From Atlantibacter hermannii (GTDB taxonomy: Bacteria > Pseudomonadota > Gammaproteobacteria > Enterobacterales > Enterobacteriaceae), in NCBI RefSeq assembly GCF_009907385.1, contig NZ_JAAATR010000011.1:1-64000 (forward strand): a stretch of DNA of 64,000 bases, written 5' to 3'. Positions 9,085-19,083 of this stretch are shown here, piece by piece. The position numbers and the translations under genes are program-made. How positions within the stretch are numbered: position 1 is the first letter of the stretch; every line of letters starts with the position of its first letter. The notes below the pieces were generated by a model, which saw only the letters and a program-made list of their open reading frames with translations, had not been told where the DNA came from and did not search any database.

Positions 9085-9371
9085 TGTGATCTCATATCCC
9101 TGCTGTTTGTGCCTGCTTGGTTATGAATAGACACTCTCCAAACAGGCGTTACGTTGCATGAATAACGGAACATTAGCAACAGGATTTTATTATCACAGAA
9201 TATAATTTCTTAACCTGTTAAGGTTATTCACAGGTTTTACCGAAAAAAATGCGTTAATTTATCTTAAGTGCGTTATTTTCGCTGTTTAACGGTCATCTTA
9301 ATTACATCTAATTAATTTTTAATAATTAAAACACCTGTATTGTCTGTAGATTATCCATACAGGCTGAGTGG
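9085..9371. other. Intergenic region between pdeC and the diguanylate cyclase gene
   Basis: About 290 bp of AT-rich sequence. It should contain the pdeC promoter and the 3' end of the cyclase mRNA. CCTGTAT (9334-9340) pairs with ATACAGG (9357-9363), and T-rich sequence follows on the minus strand, so this may be a weak terminator for the cyclase. I see nothing else. Confidence 0.4.
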
Positions 9372-10769
9372 TTAACAAATGTCCTCAGGCCGAACGCAGA
9401 CTGTACGGCTGCGCCCGGTATGTTTAGCCTGATAAAGCGCTTTGTCTGTTTCGGTAAGCACCTGTGACAGAACCCATGCATTCCCTTTGACAGCGAGCGC
9501 CCCCGCACTAAAAGACAATGCGACGGGTTCTTCATTAATCAATAAGGGGGTGGTTAGCAGAGTTTCACGAAGTTGCGCAGTAAACGTTACCGCATCATCA
9601 CAATCTGCCCCCTTAAGTATCACCAGAAACTCTTCACCGCCTAAACGACCCACATTAAATTCCGGGAAACGGCAGGCGCGCATACAATCACAAAAATGGA
9701 GTAAGGCTTTATCACCTGCGGCATGCCCCCATGAATCATTAATACGCTTAAAATAATCCAAATCGATCATTAAAACGGCAAACGGATCTCCTGTCGCGGC
9801 GTCGAGTTCACTCTCTAACTTCTTTAGTATTTCTGCACGATTGAGGCACTGAGTTAAATCGTCAATGGTGGCTTTTAGCGTTAATATTCTTTCAGCCTGT
9901 TTACGCGCGGTAATATCTAACCCAATATTCAGGACGCTATTATCAGGTAATAATATATTAGCCCAGAGCGTGGTTAACATCGTGCCGTCACGTCGCAAAG
10001 GGTGCCATTCTTTCATCGCGGTCAGTGGGCTGGTATTAACAGATTCCCGCACGTCACTGCGAATTGCCGGGTCAGGATAAAACAGCGCTAACGGATCCTG
10101 AGCCTGATTAATCTCATCTATTGTCCATCCAAACACTCTTTCACACTCACCGTTCCAGAGCGTGCAACGACCATTCCTGTCAAATGAATTCATCAGTACC
10201 GGTGCCCGCTCAAACAGTATTTTATATTGTTCGGAAATTTGCTGTAGTTCCTGAAAGGCAAATTCACGAGCAGATTGCTCAAGTAAATAATCTCGCAGTT
10301 TGTCTGCCAGAATCGTCACGCCGTGTTTAAGGATAGTAATCGACGGCAGAGTATATTGATAAGCTAAAAAAAGCCAGGCGGTAGAAGCATAATCGCGCAG
10401 CGGTAACTTGCATAAAATTCCGGTTTGCAATTGCCTGAAGGGCATCTCCAGACCTGGATAAAACAACTCTCCTACTCCCTGTGACCAGGAGAGAATACGC
10501 CACGCATAGGGATGTTCAATGATACGAGGATGTAGCAAGACCTGGCACGCCTGAGCATAGCCGTCTTCCCTTTCACCTGTATGGTGGACCTGAAGTTCCC
10601 CGTCACGCTCAATGGCAATCCAGGTGACAGCACTGCCCAACGCGTTTTGAATATCCCCAACGATATCCTGGAGCGAACGATGTGGTAAAAGCTGCGGAAT
10701 CACCTGGGTCAGAATACGCAATACTTGTGCGCCATCGCCCAGAAGATTGTGTTTTTGTGCAGTATTCAT
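9372..10769 (-). CDS. Diguanylate cyclase with PAS and GGDEF domains
   Basis: Predicted to make cyclic-di-GMP from two GTP. The 465-residue protein has no clear membrane helix. Residues ~1-170 look like a GAF-type sensor, residues ~185-300 form a PAS domain (FDRNGRCTLWNGECERVFGW, then LNIGLDITARKQAE), and the C-terminal GGDEF domain keeps the catalytic motif as GGEEF within GRLGGEEFLVIL, plus DDLTQCLNRA and MIDLDYFKRINDSWGH. At the inhibitory I-site the sequence is RFPE instead of RxxD, so product inhibition may be weakened. E. coli K-12 has no gene here. It follows the same strand as the phosphodiesterase pdeC, 287 bp upstream of it. The start codon has only a poor ribosome site. Confidence 0.9.
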   Translation of the reverse strand: MNTAQKHNLLGDGAQVLRILTQVIPQLLPHRSLQDIVGDIQNALGSAVTWIAIERDGELQVHHTGEREDGYAQACQVLLHPRIIEHPYAWRILSWSQGVGELFYPGLEMPFRQLQTGILCKLPLRDYASTAWLFLAYQYTLPSITILKHGVTILADKLRDYLLEQSAREFAFQELQQISEQYKILFERAPVLMNSFDRNGRCTLWNGECERVFGWTIDEINQAQDPLALFYPDPAIRSDVRESVNTSPLTAMKEWHPLRRDGTMLTTLWANILLPDNSVLNIGLDITARKQAERILTLKATIDDLTQCLNRAEILKKLESELDAATGDPFAVLMIDLDYFKRINDSWGHAAGDKALLHFCDCMRACRFPEFNVGRLGGEEFLVILKGADCDDAVTFTAQLRETLLTTPLLINEEPVALSFSAGALAVKGNAWVLSQVLTETDKALYQAKHTGRSRTVCVRPEDIC

Positions 10770-11336
10770 TTTTTATCATTTTCACATGTTGTTGAAAATA
10801 AAAATAATAAACACTTATCTGCAATGAATAATTCAATTCAACGCAACGCGAAAGACAGAATTTAATGGGCGAGAAAAACGCACGCTAATGTGTAAAATTA
10901 AAATGGCATCCGCTATTAAAACCCATTTAAATCAGGGAGTTGAATTATTTATTACATATAAAGATGATTTGCAGTCAAGCATAATGCAGGACCACAGTTA
11001 TGTAAATATTAAACAAATGTTATCTGACATAACTTTATTCACTATTTCAGCCCGCGCTCAGGAAAGAAATACGACAAAAGGATGAGTTTTAATTACTGCC
11101 TGGAATAACGCCTCGCTTAAGCCAACCCATAGGCCTTAATAACACCAGGGTTATTAAAGACTAAAAAAAATTGCGCTTCGATCTGGCTAATAAAAGAACA
11201 AATGTGATAGAGTTCACACATCAGATGCAATTTTGGCATTTGCGTTCATTGTTAAAAACCCCACGCTTTTTAGCCCCCTCCAGGAGCATTGCCTCCTGCG
11301 CTGAAAGCGTTGCCTTTATTTAAAGGAATCAGTGAT
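10770..11336. other. AT-rich intergenic region, no supported gene
   Basis: About 570 bp between the divergent cyclase gene and yjcB. A 65-codon frame at 10888-11085 has no ribosome site and no family resemblance, so it is not called. The region should hold both divergent promoters. Confidence 0.5.
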
Positions 11337-11615
11337 ATGGCTACCCTGACTACTGGCATCGTGATGATGCGCTGGCAAATTGTCAGCGCCGTGATGATGT
11401 TTCTTGCCAGCACCCTGAATATTCAATTTCGTAAATCTGATTATGCAGTGCTGGCGGTAATCAGCAGCGGAATAGGCATTGCCGCATCCTGCGCATTTGC
11501 AACGGGTTTGCTGGGTTTGTCTATTGATTTTGCGGCGACATGGATTCACATCAAGGATGTCATGTGGGATGTCCTCAGTAAAACGCCGCCCGAGTGGCCA
11601 ATGATCCTGACCTGA
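11337..11615 (+). CDS. yjcB: Small membrane protein YjcB
   Basis: Conserved enterobacterial protein of unknown function. The 92 residues match E. coli YjcB (MATLTTGIVMMRWQ, FLASTLNIQFRKSDY, and the C-terminus PPEWPMILT). Two hydrophobic stretches (about residues 8-27 and 36-60) suggest a two-helix inner-membrane protein. The ATG at 11337 is preferred because AAAGGAATC precedes it and it matches E. coli; the frame is open 16 codons upstream. A strong terminator follows directly. Confidence 0.9.
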   Translation: MATLTTGIVMMRWQIVSAVMMFLASTLNIQFRKSDYAVLAVISSGIGIAASCAFATGLLGLSIDFAATWIHIKDVMWDVLSKTPPEWPMILT

Positions 11616-11621
11616 TTTTTC

Positions 11622-11650
11622 CGCCTCTGCTTTGCAGAGGCTTTTTTTTA
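11622..11650 (+). terminator. Terminator after yjcB
   Basis: GCCTCTGC pairs with GCAGAGGC around a short TTT loop and is followed by eight T. The convergent small gene ends inside the T-run. Confidence 0.9.
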
Positions 11651-11992
11651 CATGCAGCCCGCACAGCTGGTACAACGCCAGTCCTGCCTGTTAACCGCTT
11701 TCCAGAAAGCCCGATAATTCTCCTCATCCAGTGGGATAGCGTTATCGAAAAAGCAATCGGTTAGCCATTCAACATTTTCGAGTATCCATTCATCTTCAGG
11801 CAACCCATCTGCAAAGGTTTCATCATCGGGATCGATAATGGAATAGATCCCCCGAGTGCCCATATCTTTTTCGCGGCGGGATTCAGGGAGTTCGACTGGC
11901 CGCCCTTCAAACGTAATAATCCAGTGACCATGACAAAGCAAATTGCCACGGCGGCTCCATTCTGCCTGAAATAAATTGTTCGCTATAGCCAT
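11648..11992 (-). CDS. Hypothetical acidic protein with C-terminal Cys cluster
   Basis: I do not recognise this 114-residue protein. It is acidic (for example DPDDETFADGLPEDEW), rich in Trp, has no signal peptide or membrane helix, and ends in WRCTSCAGCM, a CxxCxxC cluster that could bind a metal. A good ribosome site (GGAGACAGG) precedes the ATG at 11992 and codon use resembles the neighbours, so it looks like a real gene. It lies between yjcB and ssb, the interval where Salmonella carries pathogenicity island SPI-4 and E. coli K-12 has nothing. No function is proposed. Confidence 0.75.
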   Translation of the reverse strand: MAIANNLFQAEWSRRGNLLCHGHWIITFEGRPVELPESRREKDMGTRGIYSIIDPDDETFADGLPEDEWILENVEWLTDCFFDNAIPLDEENYRAFWKAVNRQDWRCTSCAGCM

Positions 11993-12244
11993 CCTGTCTC
12001 CGTGTCGCTTTTAAATATATTGTGCGGCTTTATTTAACACCTGCGGGAAACTGTTTAACCCCGAAATGATTACCTTCACATAAAGCCTTTTATTTAGTGG
12101 GGATAGTTTCGCATCAGATGAATAAGGCGGAAATCCTAACAAAGAGGTAGATATTATCTGCAGGAGGGTAGCATTGCTTATTTGATAGTGGGGCCAATAA
12201 CAATATTCATCGCTAATATTGGGTCAAATGCCTAAGCGAAAATA
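11993..12244. other. Intergenic region between the hypothetical gene and ssb
   Basis: About 250 bp holding the promoter of the hypothetical gene and reaching the ssb terminator. No other gene or clear element is visible. Confidence 0.4.
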
Positions 12245-12279
12245 AAAATAAAAAAAACCCGCATAACGATTGCGGGTTG
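12245..12279 (-). terminator. Rho-independent terminator of ssb
   Basis: AACCCGCA pairs with TGCGGGTT, and on the minus strand the stem is followed by a long T-rich run (TTTTTTTTATTTTTATTTT), 24 nt after the ssb stop. Confidence 0.9.
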
Positions 12280-12302
12280 TTTGTCTGATACCTGATGTCA
12301 CA

Positions 12303-12839
12303 TCAGAACGGGATATCGTCGTCGAAATCCATCGGCGGTTCATTGTTAGACTGCGCCGGAGCCTGCTGCTGCGGACGTGATTGCGCGCCGCCGCTGAACT
12401 GACCACCCTGAGCCTGCTGTTGCGGTTGCTGAGGCTGACCCCAACCGCCCTGCTGCTGACCGCCACCTGCCGGTGCGCCGCCGCCCTGGCGTCCGCCCAA
12501 CATTTGCATCACGCCGCCAATTTGCGGAACGTTAATCTCGGTGGTGTAACGCTCCTGGCCGGACTGATCGGTCCATTTGCGGGTACGCAACTGGCCTTCA
12601 ATATAGACCTGTGAGCCTTTACGCAGATATTCACCGGCAACTTCCGCCAGTTTGCCGAACATCACAACGCGGTGCCATTCGGTCTGCTCTTTCATTTCGC
12701 CGGTCTGCTTGTCGCGCCAGGAGTCGGAGGTAGCCAGCGTGAAGTTAGCGACTGCGCCGCCACTCGGCAAATAGCGTACTTCCGGGTCCTGACCCAGATT
12801 ACCAACGAGAATAACCTTGTTTACGCCTCTGCTGGCCAT
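12303..12839 (-). CDS. ssb: Single-stranded DNA-binding protein SSB
   Basis: Tetrameric protein that coats single-stranded DNA in replication, recombination and repair. The 178 residues comprise the N-terminal OB fold ([19 protein letters not shown] through about residue 112), a Gly/Gln/Pro-rich disordered linker, and the acidic tip MDFDDDIPF that recruits partner proteins. The ATG at 12839 has a strong AGGAGAG site. It is divergent from uvrA across a 260-bp region with an SOS box, as in E. coli. Confidence 0.98.
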   Translation of the reverse strand: MASRGVNKVILVGNLGQDPEVRYLPSGGAVANFTLATSDSWRDKQTGEMKEQTEWHRVVMFGKLAEVAGEYLRKGSQVYIEGQLRTRKWTDQSGQERYTTEINVPQIGGVMQMLGGRQGGGAPAGGGQQQGGWGQPQQPQQQAQGGQFSGGAQSRPQQQAPAQSNNEPPMDFDDDIPF

Positions 12840-12983
12840 GAATCACTCTCCTGAAGGGTTTCTAAATAGTGTAAACGCGCGATTGTACCATCACAAAGCC
12901 GCAGTTTGATAGCTGCGAGCATTGTTCCAGAAAAAATCGCCAGGGCGTCATTTTTGCACAAATCGCTGGAAGATGCATTCCAA

Positions 12984-13003
12984 TACTGTATATCCATTCA
13001 GGT
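12984..13003. promoter_or_regulatory. LexA (SOS) box of uvrA
   Basis: TACTGTATATCCATTCAGGT contains CTG-N10-CAG and differs by one base from the E. coli uvrA SOS box as I recall it. It lies about 100 bp before uvrA, in the ssb-uvrA divergent promoter region. Confidence 0.92.
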
Positions 13004-13099
13004 CAAATTGTGTCATAATTAGCCGTTTCTGACAGCCGGTTCTCTTTTCTTGCGCAACATGAAAGACCAGGCAAACAGCGTTTCTACCGGGAAAGGTGA

Positions 13100-15934
13100 A
13101 TGGATAAGATAGAAGTACGGGGCGCCCGCACCCACAATCTCAAGAATATCAATCTCGTCATCCCCCGCGACAAGCTTATTGTCGTGACAGGGCTGTCGGG
13201 CTCAGGCAAATCCTCACTGGCTTTTGACACTCTGTATGCCGAAGGGCAGCGTCGCTACGTCGAATCGCTGTCGGCGTATGCGCGTCAATTCCTGTCGCTG
13301 ATGGAAAAGCCGGATGTCGATCATATCGAAGGGCTTTCCCCTGCGATCTCGATCGAACAAAAATCGACGTCGCATAACCCACGCTCCACGGTGGGTACCA
13401 TTACTGAAATTCACGATTACCTGCGTCTGCTGTTTGCCCGCGTCGGCGAACCGCGCTGCCCGGATCATAACGTCCCGCTGGCGGCGCAAACTGTCAGCCA
13501 GATGGTAGATAACGCGCTGTCGCAGCCGGAAGGCAAGCGCCTGATGCTGTTGGCGCCGGTGATCAAAGAGCGTAAAGGCGAACACACCAAAACCCTGGAA
13601 AACCTTGCGAGCCAGGGGTATATCCGCGCCCGTATCGACGGCGAAGTCTGCGATCTTTCCGATCCGCCGACCCTCGAACTGCATAAAAAGCACACTATCG
13701 AAGTGGTTATCGATCGTTTCAAAGTGCGCGCAGATCTGGCGCAGCGCCTGGCGGAATCATTTGAAACCGCGCTGGAGCTTTCCGGCGGCACGGCGATAGT
13801 CGCAGATATGGATAATCCCGACGCGGAAGAGATGCTGTTTTCGGCTAACTTCGCCTGCCCGGTATGCGGCTACAGCATGCGTGAGCTGGAACCCCGCCTG
13901 TTTTCGTTCAACAACCCGGCGGGCGCCTGTCCGACCTGCGACGGCCTGGGCGTGCAGCAATATTTCGACCCGGATCGCGTGGTGCAAAACGGCGAGCTGT
14001 CGCTGGCTGGCGGCACCATCCGCGGCTGGGACCGCCGTAACTTTTACTACTTCACCATGCTGCGTTCGCTGGCGGATCACTATAAATTCGATGTGGAAAC
14101 CCCGTGGAATGAACTGAGCGCTACCGTGAAAAACGTGGTGCTCAACGGTTCCGGCCGCGAAACCATCGAATTTAAATATATGAACGATCGCGGCGATACC
14201 TCTGTGCGCCGCCATCCGTTTGAAGGCGTGCTGCACAATATGGAGCGCCGCTATAAAGAAACCGAGTCTTCCGCCGTGCGCGAAGATCTGGCGAAATTTA
14301 TCAGCAACCGCCCCTGCGCGACCTGCGAAGGCACCCGCCTGCGCCGTGAAGCGCGCCACGTGTTTGTTGAAAACACGGCGCTGCCGACCATCTCGGATAT
14401 GAGCATCGGCCACGCCATGGACTTTTTCACCAATCTGAAATTGTCCGGCCAGCGCGCAAAAATCGCTGAAAAAGTGCTGAAGGAGATTGGCGATCGCCTG
14501 AAATTCCTGGTGAACGTCGGCCTCAACTATCTAACGCTTTCCCGCTCGGCGGAAACCTTGTCCGGCGGCGAAGCCCAGCGTATCCGTCTGGCGAGCCAGA
14601 TCGGCGCGGGCCTGGTGGGCGTCATGTACGTACTGGATGAGCCGTCAATCGGTCTGCACCAGCGCGATAACGAGCGCCTGCTGGAAACGCTGATCCACCT
14701 GCGCGATCTCGGTAATACCGTGATTGTGGTGGAACACGATGAAGACGCGATCCGCGCCGCCGACCATATCATTGATATTGGTCCTGGCGCGGGCGTGCAT
14801 GGCGGCCAGGTCGTGGCTGAAGGCACCATGAAAGACATCATGGCGGTTCAGGAATCGCTGACCGGCCAGTACCTGAGCGGCAAGCGGGAAATTTCAGTAC
14901 CGAAGCAGCGCGTACCGGCAGATCCGGCGAAAGTGCTTAAGCTCGTGGGCGCGAAAGGTAACAACCTGAAAGACGTTACGCTGACGCTGCCGGTAGGCCT
15001 GTTTACCTGTATTACCGGGGTATCCGGCTCGGGTAAATCGACGCTGATTAACGATACGCTGTTCCCTATTGCCCAGCGCCAGCTTAACGGCGCGACGATC
15101 GCCGAACCTGCGCCGTATCGCGAAATCCACGGCATGGAGCATTTCGATAAAGTTATCGATATCGACCAGAGCCCGATTGGCCGAACTCCGCGCTCAAACC
15201 CGGCGACCTATACCGGCGTGTTTACGCCGGTGCGCGAGCTGTTTGCCGGCGTGCCGGAAGCGCGTTCCCGCGGCTATACGCCGGGGCGATTCAGCTTTAA
15301 CGTGCGCGGCGGCCGCTGCGAAGCCTGCCAGGGCGACGGCGTGATTAAGGTAGAGATGCACTTCCTGCCGGATATCTACGTACCGTGCGACCAGTGCAAA
15401 GGCAAACGCTATAACCGCGAAACCCTGGAAATTAAGTACAAGGGCAAGAGCATTCATGAAGTGCTGGATATGACGATTGAAGACGCGCGTGCGTTCTTCG
15501 ACGCGGTGCCTGCGCTGGCGCGTAAGCTGCAAACGCTGATGGACGTGGGGCTGTCCTATATCCGGCTGGGTCAGTCTGCCACCACGCTGTCTGGCGGCGA
15601 GGCCCAGCGCGTGAAGCTGGCGCGCGAGCTGTCGAAGCGCGGTACCGGCCAGACGCTGTATATCCTCGATGAGCCCACTACCGGCCTGCATTTTGCCGAC
15701 ATTCAGCAGTTGCTTGACGTATTGCACCAGTTACGCGATCAGGGCAATACCATTGTGGTGATTGAGCACAACCTGGACGTCATTAAAACTGCAGACTGGA
15801 TTGTGGATCTCGGCCCGGAAGGCGGCAGCGGCGGCGGCGAAATTCTGGTGTCAGGCACGCCGGAAACCGTCGCTGAATGCGAAGCCTCTTACACGGCGCG
15901 CTTCCTGAAACCGATGCTTCCAAAATCCCGTTAG
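13100..15934 (+). CDS. uvrA: Excinuclease ABC subunit UvrA
   Basis: DNA-damage recognition ATPase of nucleotide excision repair; it loads UvrB at bulky lesions. The 944 residues carry two ABC modules: Walker [10 protein letters not shown] near residue 31 and GVSGSGKST near 640, signatures [11 protein letters not shown] and [11 protein letters not shown], and Walker B segments ending in DEPSIGLH and DEPTTGLH. Zinc-binding pairs CPVC/CPTC (about 253-280) and CEAC/CDQC (about 740-770) are intact. Length is close to the 940 residues of E. coli. LexA control is indicated by the upstream SOS box. The stop codon abuts the stop of convergent yjbR with no gap. Confidence 0.98.
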   Translation: MDKIEVRGARTHNLKNINLVIPRDKLIVVTGLSGSGKSSLAFDTLYAEGQRRYVESLSAYARQFLSLMEKPDVDHIEGLSPAISIEQKSTSHNPRSTVGTITEIHDYLRLLFARVGEPRCPDHNVPLAAQTVSQMVDNALSQPEGKRLMLLAPVIKERKGEHTKTLENLASQGYIRARIDGEVCDLSDPPTLELHKKHTIEVVIDRFKVRADLAQRLAESFETALELSGGTAIVADMDNPDAEEMLFSANFACPVCGYSMRELEPRLFSFNNPAGACPTCDGLGVQQYFDPDRVVQNGELSLAGGTIRGWDRRNFYYFTMLRSLADHYKFDVETPWNELSATVKNVVLNGSGRETIEFKYMNDRGDTSVRRHPFEGVLHNMERRYKETESSAVREDLAKFISNRPCATCEGTRLRREARHVFVENTALPTISDMSIGHAMDFFTNLKLSGQRAKIAEKVLKEIGDRLKFLVNVGLNYLTLSRSAETLSGGEAQRIRLASQIGAGLVGVMYVLDEPSIGLHQRDNERLLETLIHLRDLGNTVIVVEHDEDAIRAADHIIDIGPGAGVHGGQVVAEGTMKDIMAVQESLTGQYLSGKREISVPKQRVPADPAKVLKLVGAKGNNLKDVTLTLPVGLFTCITGVSGSGKSTLINDTLFPIAQRQLNGATIAEPAPYREIHGMEHFDKVIDIDQSPIGRTPRSNPATYTGVFTPVRELFAGVPEARSRGYTPGRFSFNVRGGRCEACQGDGVIKVEMHFLPDIYVPCDQCKGKRYNRETLEIKYKGKSIHEVLDMTIEDARAFFDAVPALARKLQTLMDVGLSYIRLGQSATTLSGGEAQRVKLARELSKRGTGQTLYILDEPTTGLHFADIQQLLDVLHQLRDQGNTIVVIEHNLDVIKTADWIVDLGPEGGSGGGEILVSGTPETVAECEASYTARFLKPMLPKSR

Positions 15935-16288
15935 TTATACTGACAATTGCTGCCTGACCTGTTCAGGCAGCAACGTCACCGCCTGCTGATAGGATGCATC
16001 AATAAGGTAGTAAATTTGCGATGCGGGCAAACTGCCATCCAGATAAACCGTGCTCCAGTGAGCCTTATTAAGGTGGGCGCTGGGAAACACGTCTTCATGT
16101 TTTTGACGCAGCAGCTCGGCCAGTTCCGGGCTGGTTTTTAACGACACCGCTGGCCGCTCGTTCACGTCGTGAACCATGGCGAACAGCACATCCGCCAGCT
16201 TAATCTGCGTGGCTTTCCAGTCGCTATGAACGCTTTGCTCCGCGCCCGCTTTCTTCATGCAATAATCCAGTAGATCCGAGTTCGTCAT
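15935..16288 (-). CDS. yjbR: MmcQ/YjbR family protein YjbR
   Basis: Small cytosolic protein of the MmcQ/YjbR family (double-wing DNA-binding-like fold, function not settled). The 117 residues match E. coli YjbR, including [15 protein letters not shown] and [17 protein letters not shown]. The ATG at 16288 matches the family start and overlaps the yjbQ stop as ATGA, indicating translational coupling; the frame is open upstream but inside yjbQ. A strong hairpin (15947-15973, TTGCTGCCTGA stem) lies within the last codons and may serve as the uvrA/yjbR mRNA end. Confidence 0.93.
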   Translation of the reverse strand: MTNSDLLDYCMKKAGAEQSVHSDWKATQIKLADVLFAMVHDVNERPAVSLKTSPELAELLRQKHEDVFPSAHLNKAHWSTVYLDGSLPASQIYYLIDASYQQAVTLLPEQVRQQLSV

Positions 16289-16707
16289 TGTGGTTCCCCT
16301 TGTAATGTGGCGACAAGCCGGCGCGTTCCGCCGTCGATGCGATGTTCCCCTAACCAGATTCCCTGCCATGTACCGAGTTGTACGCGCCCATTTTTCACGG
16401 GCAGAAGCAGCGATACCCCCAGCATTGACGATTTAATGTGCGACGGCATATCGTCCGGCCCTTCGTCATCATGCTGGTAATGGCCGCTATCAGGCACGCT
16501 GTTGAGAAAATAACGTTCCATGTCGATACGTACGGTGGGATCGCAATTTTCATTAAGCGTTAATGATGCCGAGGTATGTTGCAGCAGCAGGTGCAATAAT
16601 CCCGTTTTGATGCGAGATATCTCCTGGATTTGCCCTAAAACCTCATCGGTCACCAGATGAAACCCCCGGGGTCTAGCCCGTAACGTGAGCGTTTGTTGCC
16701 ACCACAT
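16285..16707 (-). CDS. yjbQ: UPF0047 family protein YjbQ
   Basis: Conserved small enzyme-like protein; the E. coli homologue is reported to have weak thiamine phosphate synthase activity, but its true role is unclear. The 140 residues show the family signatures [31 protein letters not shown] and [12 protein letters not shown] with conserved His and Asp/Glu residues. It is the first gene of a two-gene unit with yjbR (4-nt ATGA overlap). Confidence 0.93.
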   Translation of the reverse strand: MWWQQTLTLRARPRGFHLVTDEVLGQIQEISRIKTGLLHLLLQHTSASLTLNENCDPTVRIDMERYFLNSVPDSGHYQHDDEGPDDMPSHIKSSMLGVSLLLPVKNGRVQLGTWQGIWLGEHRIDGGTRRLVATLQGEPQ

Positions 16708-16857
16708 CCACCGTCTCCTTAATTAATTCAGGCTCTGTTAAGTGTGCAGCAAGGCGCCAAAAGGTAAACCTGGAATGGCGCTTTTGATGAAAAAAACAGC
16801 AAAAAACGTCATGAGATCCATTTCCGCAACCATAGCGGCGCCAATGAGGAAGAAAAT

Positions 16858-17571
16858 TCAATATTCAGAATTCACGATCACTTCTTCACCAAAAGCGCCT
16901 GCGGCGGGTGCAGGACGATAGGTGGAATTGGAGGCGCGCAAGATGCGAATGGCGCGGATGCCGCTTTCACGCGCGGCGGAGATGTCGTTATCGGAGTCAC
17001 CGTAAAACATTTTGATCTGCTTATCGTTTATCCACTGCGTTTTGGTGTTTTGCCCCTTCTTCTCTCCGGCAAAAATGACAGGATGCATATTTGCCCCTGG
17101 AATATGAAAAATGTCCTGTAAGGTTTTGCTCAGGGTTTCCGTTTTAGTCTGGCTGCGGCCGGTAATAAAATAGATGCTGTCACCGCGTTTTATATGAAGG
17201 GAAATCAATTCACGTGCCACTTCTTTCGGAATGCTGAATTCATCCCAGCCGTTATTCATCTTTTCCCAGAATGCAGGATTTTTTAGATAGGCCTGACTAC
17301 CGGGAGAATACAGGCGTTGTCCGCGCCAGAACCCGGGGCTGGAGAACAGCACGGTATCATCAATATCAAAACCCACCGCGAACGGCTCGCGGCCTAACAG
17401 GCTATTTTCAATTTGCGCGACGGATACCCAATGAATCGGTGCCTGGTACGCGAGTTTAGTGACATTCGTCCCGGGATAGAGCGGCGACGGCACGGATGCT
17501 CGCGTCACGACGGACTGGCTTAGCGTCAGCGCGGCGAGCGCGAGGCTAAAGATCAGTGTGAGCTTGCGCAT
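16858..17571 (-). CDS. aphA: Class B acid phosphatase AphA
   Basis: Periplasmic non-specific acid phosphatase and phosphotransferase of the HAD/DDDD superfamily, releasing phosphate from nucleotides. The 237 residues begin with a signal peptide ([18 protein letters not shown], cleavage probably after about residue 25). Catalytic motif [12 protein letters not shown] supplies the nucleophile Asp and acid/base Asp, and [10 protein letters not shown] and [13 protein letters not shown] complete the HAD site. The start has a GGGAAAGG ribosome site. It is a single gene flanked by yjbQ and tyrB, as in E. coli. Confidence 0.96.
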   Translation of the reverse strand: MRKLTLIFSLALAALTLSQSVVTRASVPSPLYPGTNVTKLAYQAPIHWVSVAQIENSLLGREPFAVGFDIDDTVLFSSPGFWRGQRLYSPGSQAYLKNPAFWEKMNNGWDEFSIPKEVARELISLHIKRGDSIYFITGRSQTKTETLSKTLQDIFHIPGANMHPVIFAGEKKGQNTKTQWINDKQIKMFYGDSDNDISAARESGIRAIRILRASNSTYRPAPAAGAFGEEVIVNSEY

Positions 17572-17707
17572 ACCTTTCCCTTTGTTATCAGGTTGTTATT
17601 ATGTCATCGGAGCAGTTGCTCAAAATAGTAGCGACCATAACCGCCAATACGCGCGCCGCCAAGATTTATTTCACGAAGAGGTTCGGGAAAACGGCCAGGA
17701 TCACAAA

Positions 17708-17738
17708 CTAAAAAGGACAGACGGAAACCGTGCTGTCC
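17708..17738 (-). terminator. Rho-independent terminator of tyrB
   Basis: GGACAG-ACGG pairs with CCGT-CTGTCC (one bulge, AAA loop), followed on the minus strand by CTTTTTAG, about 40 nt after the tyrB stop. Confidence 0.8.
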
Positions 17739-17776
17739 TGTTAACGCATACGTAACGTATCGAAAATAGTGAGTAC

Positions 17777-18970
17777 TTACATAACTGCGGCAAACGCCTT
17801 AGCGACGCGTTGCACATTACGGGAATTTAATCCGGCAACGCACATGCGGCCGCTGGCAATCAGGTAAATACCGTACTCATCACGCAGACGATCCACCTGG
17901 GCCGCGCTTAGCCCGGTATAGCTGAACATACCGCGCTGTTGCAGCAAGTAATCAAAATTACGGGCCGGCATGGCGTCTTTCAGTACGTCCACCAGCGCCT
18001 GGCGCATTGCCAGGATGCGGATGCGCATCGATTCTACTTCCGACAGCCAGTTGGCTTTCAGTTCGTCATCGCCCAACACCATCGCCACCACCTGCGCGCC
18101 AAAATTCGGTGGGCTGGAATAGTTGCGGCGCACGGTGGCTTTCAGCTGGCCCAACACGCGTCCGGCAGTTTCTGAATCTTCACAGACAATCGACAGGCCG
18201 CCCACGCGTTCGCCATACAGCGAGAAGATTTTGGAAAACGAATTGCTGACCAGGGCCGGCAAACCCGCGCTGGCGATGGCGCGAATCGCATAAGCATCCT
18301 GCTCCATACCTGCACCAAAGCCCTGATAAGCGATATCAAGGAAGGGGATCAGTTCACGGGCTTTCAGTACCTCAACCACGGCATCCCACTGCTGGTTATT
18401 CAGATCGGAACCGGTCGGGTTATGGCAGCACGGGTGCAGCAGCACAATGCTGCGCGCAGGTAGCGTATTCAGTTTTTCCAGAAGCGCGTCGAAACGTACG
18501 CCTTTGGACTCGTTATCAAACCAAGGGTAAGTACTTACTTCGAATCCCGCCCCTTCAAAAATGGCGACGTGGTTTTCCCAGGTTGGGTCGCTCACCCATA
18601 CGCCAGAATCCGGAAAGTAGCGTTTCAGGAAATCCGCGCCGACTTTCAACGCGCCGGAACCGCCCAGAGTCTGAATAGTTGCCACGCGCTGTTGCTGAAG
18701 AACCGGATGGTCTGCGCCAAACAGCAGCGGTGCGATGGTGTGACGATAACTGTTCAGTCCTTCCATTGGCAGATACAGCGATGCGCCATGCGGTTGCGCG
18801 TTCAGGCGCTCCTCAGCGTTGGCGACAGCCTGCAACTGCGGAATGATGCCGTCTTCGTTGTAATAAAGCCCGATGCTCAGGTTCACTTTATCGGCGCGAG
18901 GGTCTTCTTTGAAACGCTCCATCAAAGAGAGAATGGGGTCGCCCGCATAGGCGTCAACTTTTTGAAACAC
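17777..18970 (-). CDS. tyrB: Aromatic-amino-acid aminotransferase TyrB
   Basis: PLP-dependent transaminase performing the last step of tyrosine, phenylalanine and also leucine synthesis. The 397 residues equal E. coli TyrB in length. The PLP lysine sits in [17 protein letters not shown] (about residue 247), with [14 protein letters not shown] and [10 protein letters not shown] forming the cofactor pocket. The start is GTG, as in E. coli, preceded by AGGAG. It lies downstream of alr on the same strand, separated by 113 bp. I found no convincing TyrR box pair upstream. Confidence 0.97.
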   Translation of the reverse strand: MFQKVDAYAGDPILSLMERFKEDPRADKVNLSIGLYYNEDGIIPQLQAVANAEERLNAQPHGASLYLPMEGLNSYRHTIAPLLFGADHPVLQQQRVATIQTLGGSGALKVGADFLKRYFPDSGVWVSDPTWENHVAIFEGAGFEVSTYPWFDNESKGVRFDALLEKLNTLPARSIVLLHPCCHNPTGSDLNNQQWDAVVEVLKARELIPFLDIAYQGFGAGMEQDAYAIRAIASAGLPALVSNSFSKIFSLYGERVGGLSIVCEDSETAGRVLGQLKATVRRNYSSPPNFGAQVVAMVLGDDELKANWLSEVESMRIRILAMRQALVDVLKDAMPARNFDYLLQQRGMFSYTGLSAAQVDRLRDEYGIYLIASGRMCVAGLNSRNVQRVAKAFAAVM

Positions 18971-19083
18971 GCTGAGGTACTCCTGGTTTACGGTGTGGTC
19001 GCTTTACACAATAAACCGGAGGCTACGGGAGATCGAGAGGAAGTTTGCAAAGCCGCTTCCCTGTAAAGAAACGGCCTGGAGTA

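Noticed and set aside
10888-11085. 65-codon open frame in the cyclase-yjcB gap
   Set aside because: No ribosome site, no resemblance and AT-driven composition; left as intergenic.
12113-12135. REP-like sequence near ssb
   Set aside because: Only a partial match to the REP consensus and no palindrome.
18971-19020. TyrR box before tyrB
   Set aside because: TGTAAA is present, but the partner half TTTACA is not at the required spacing.
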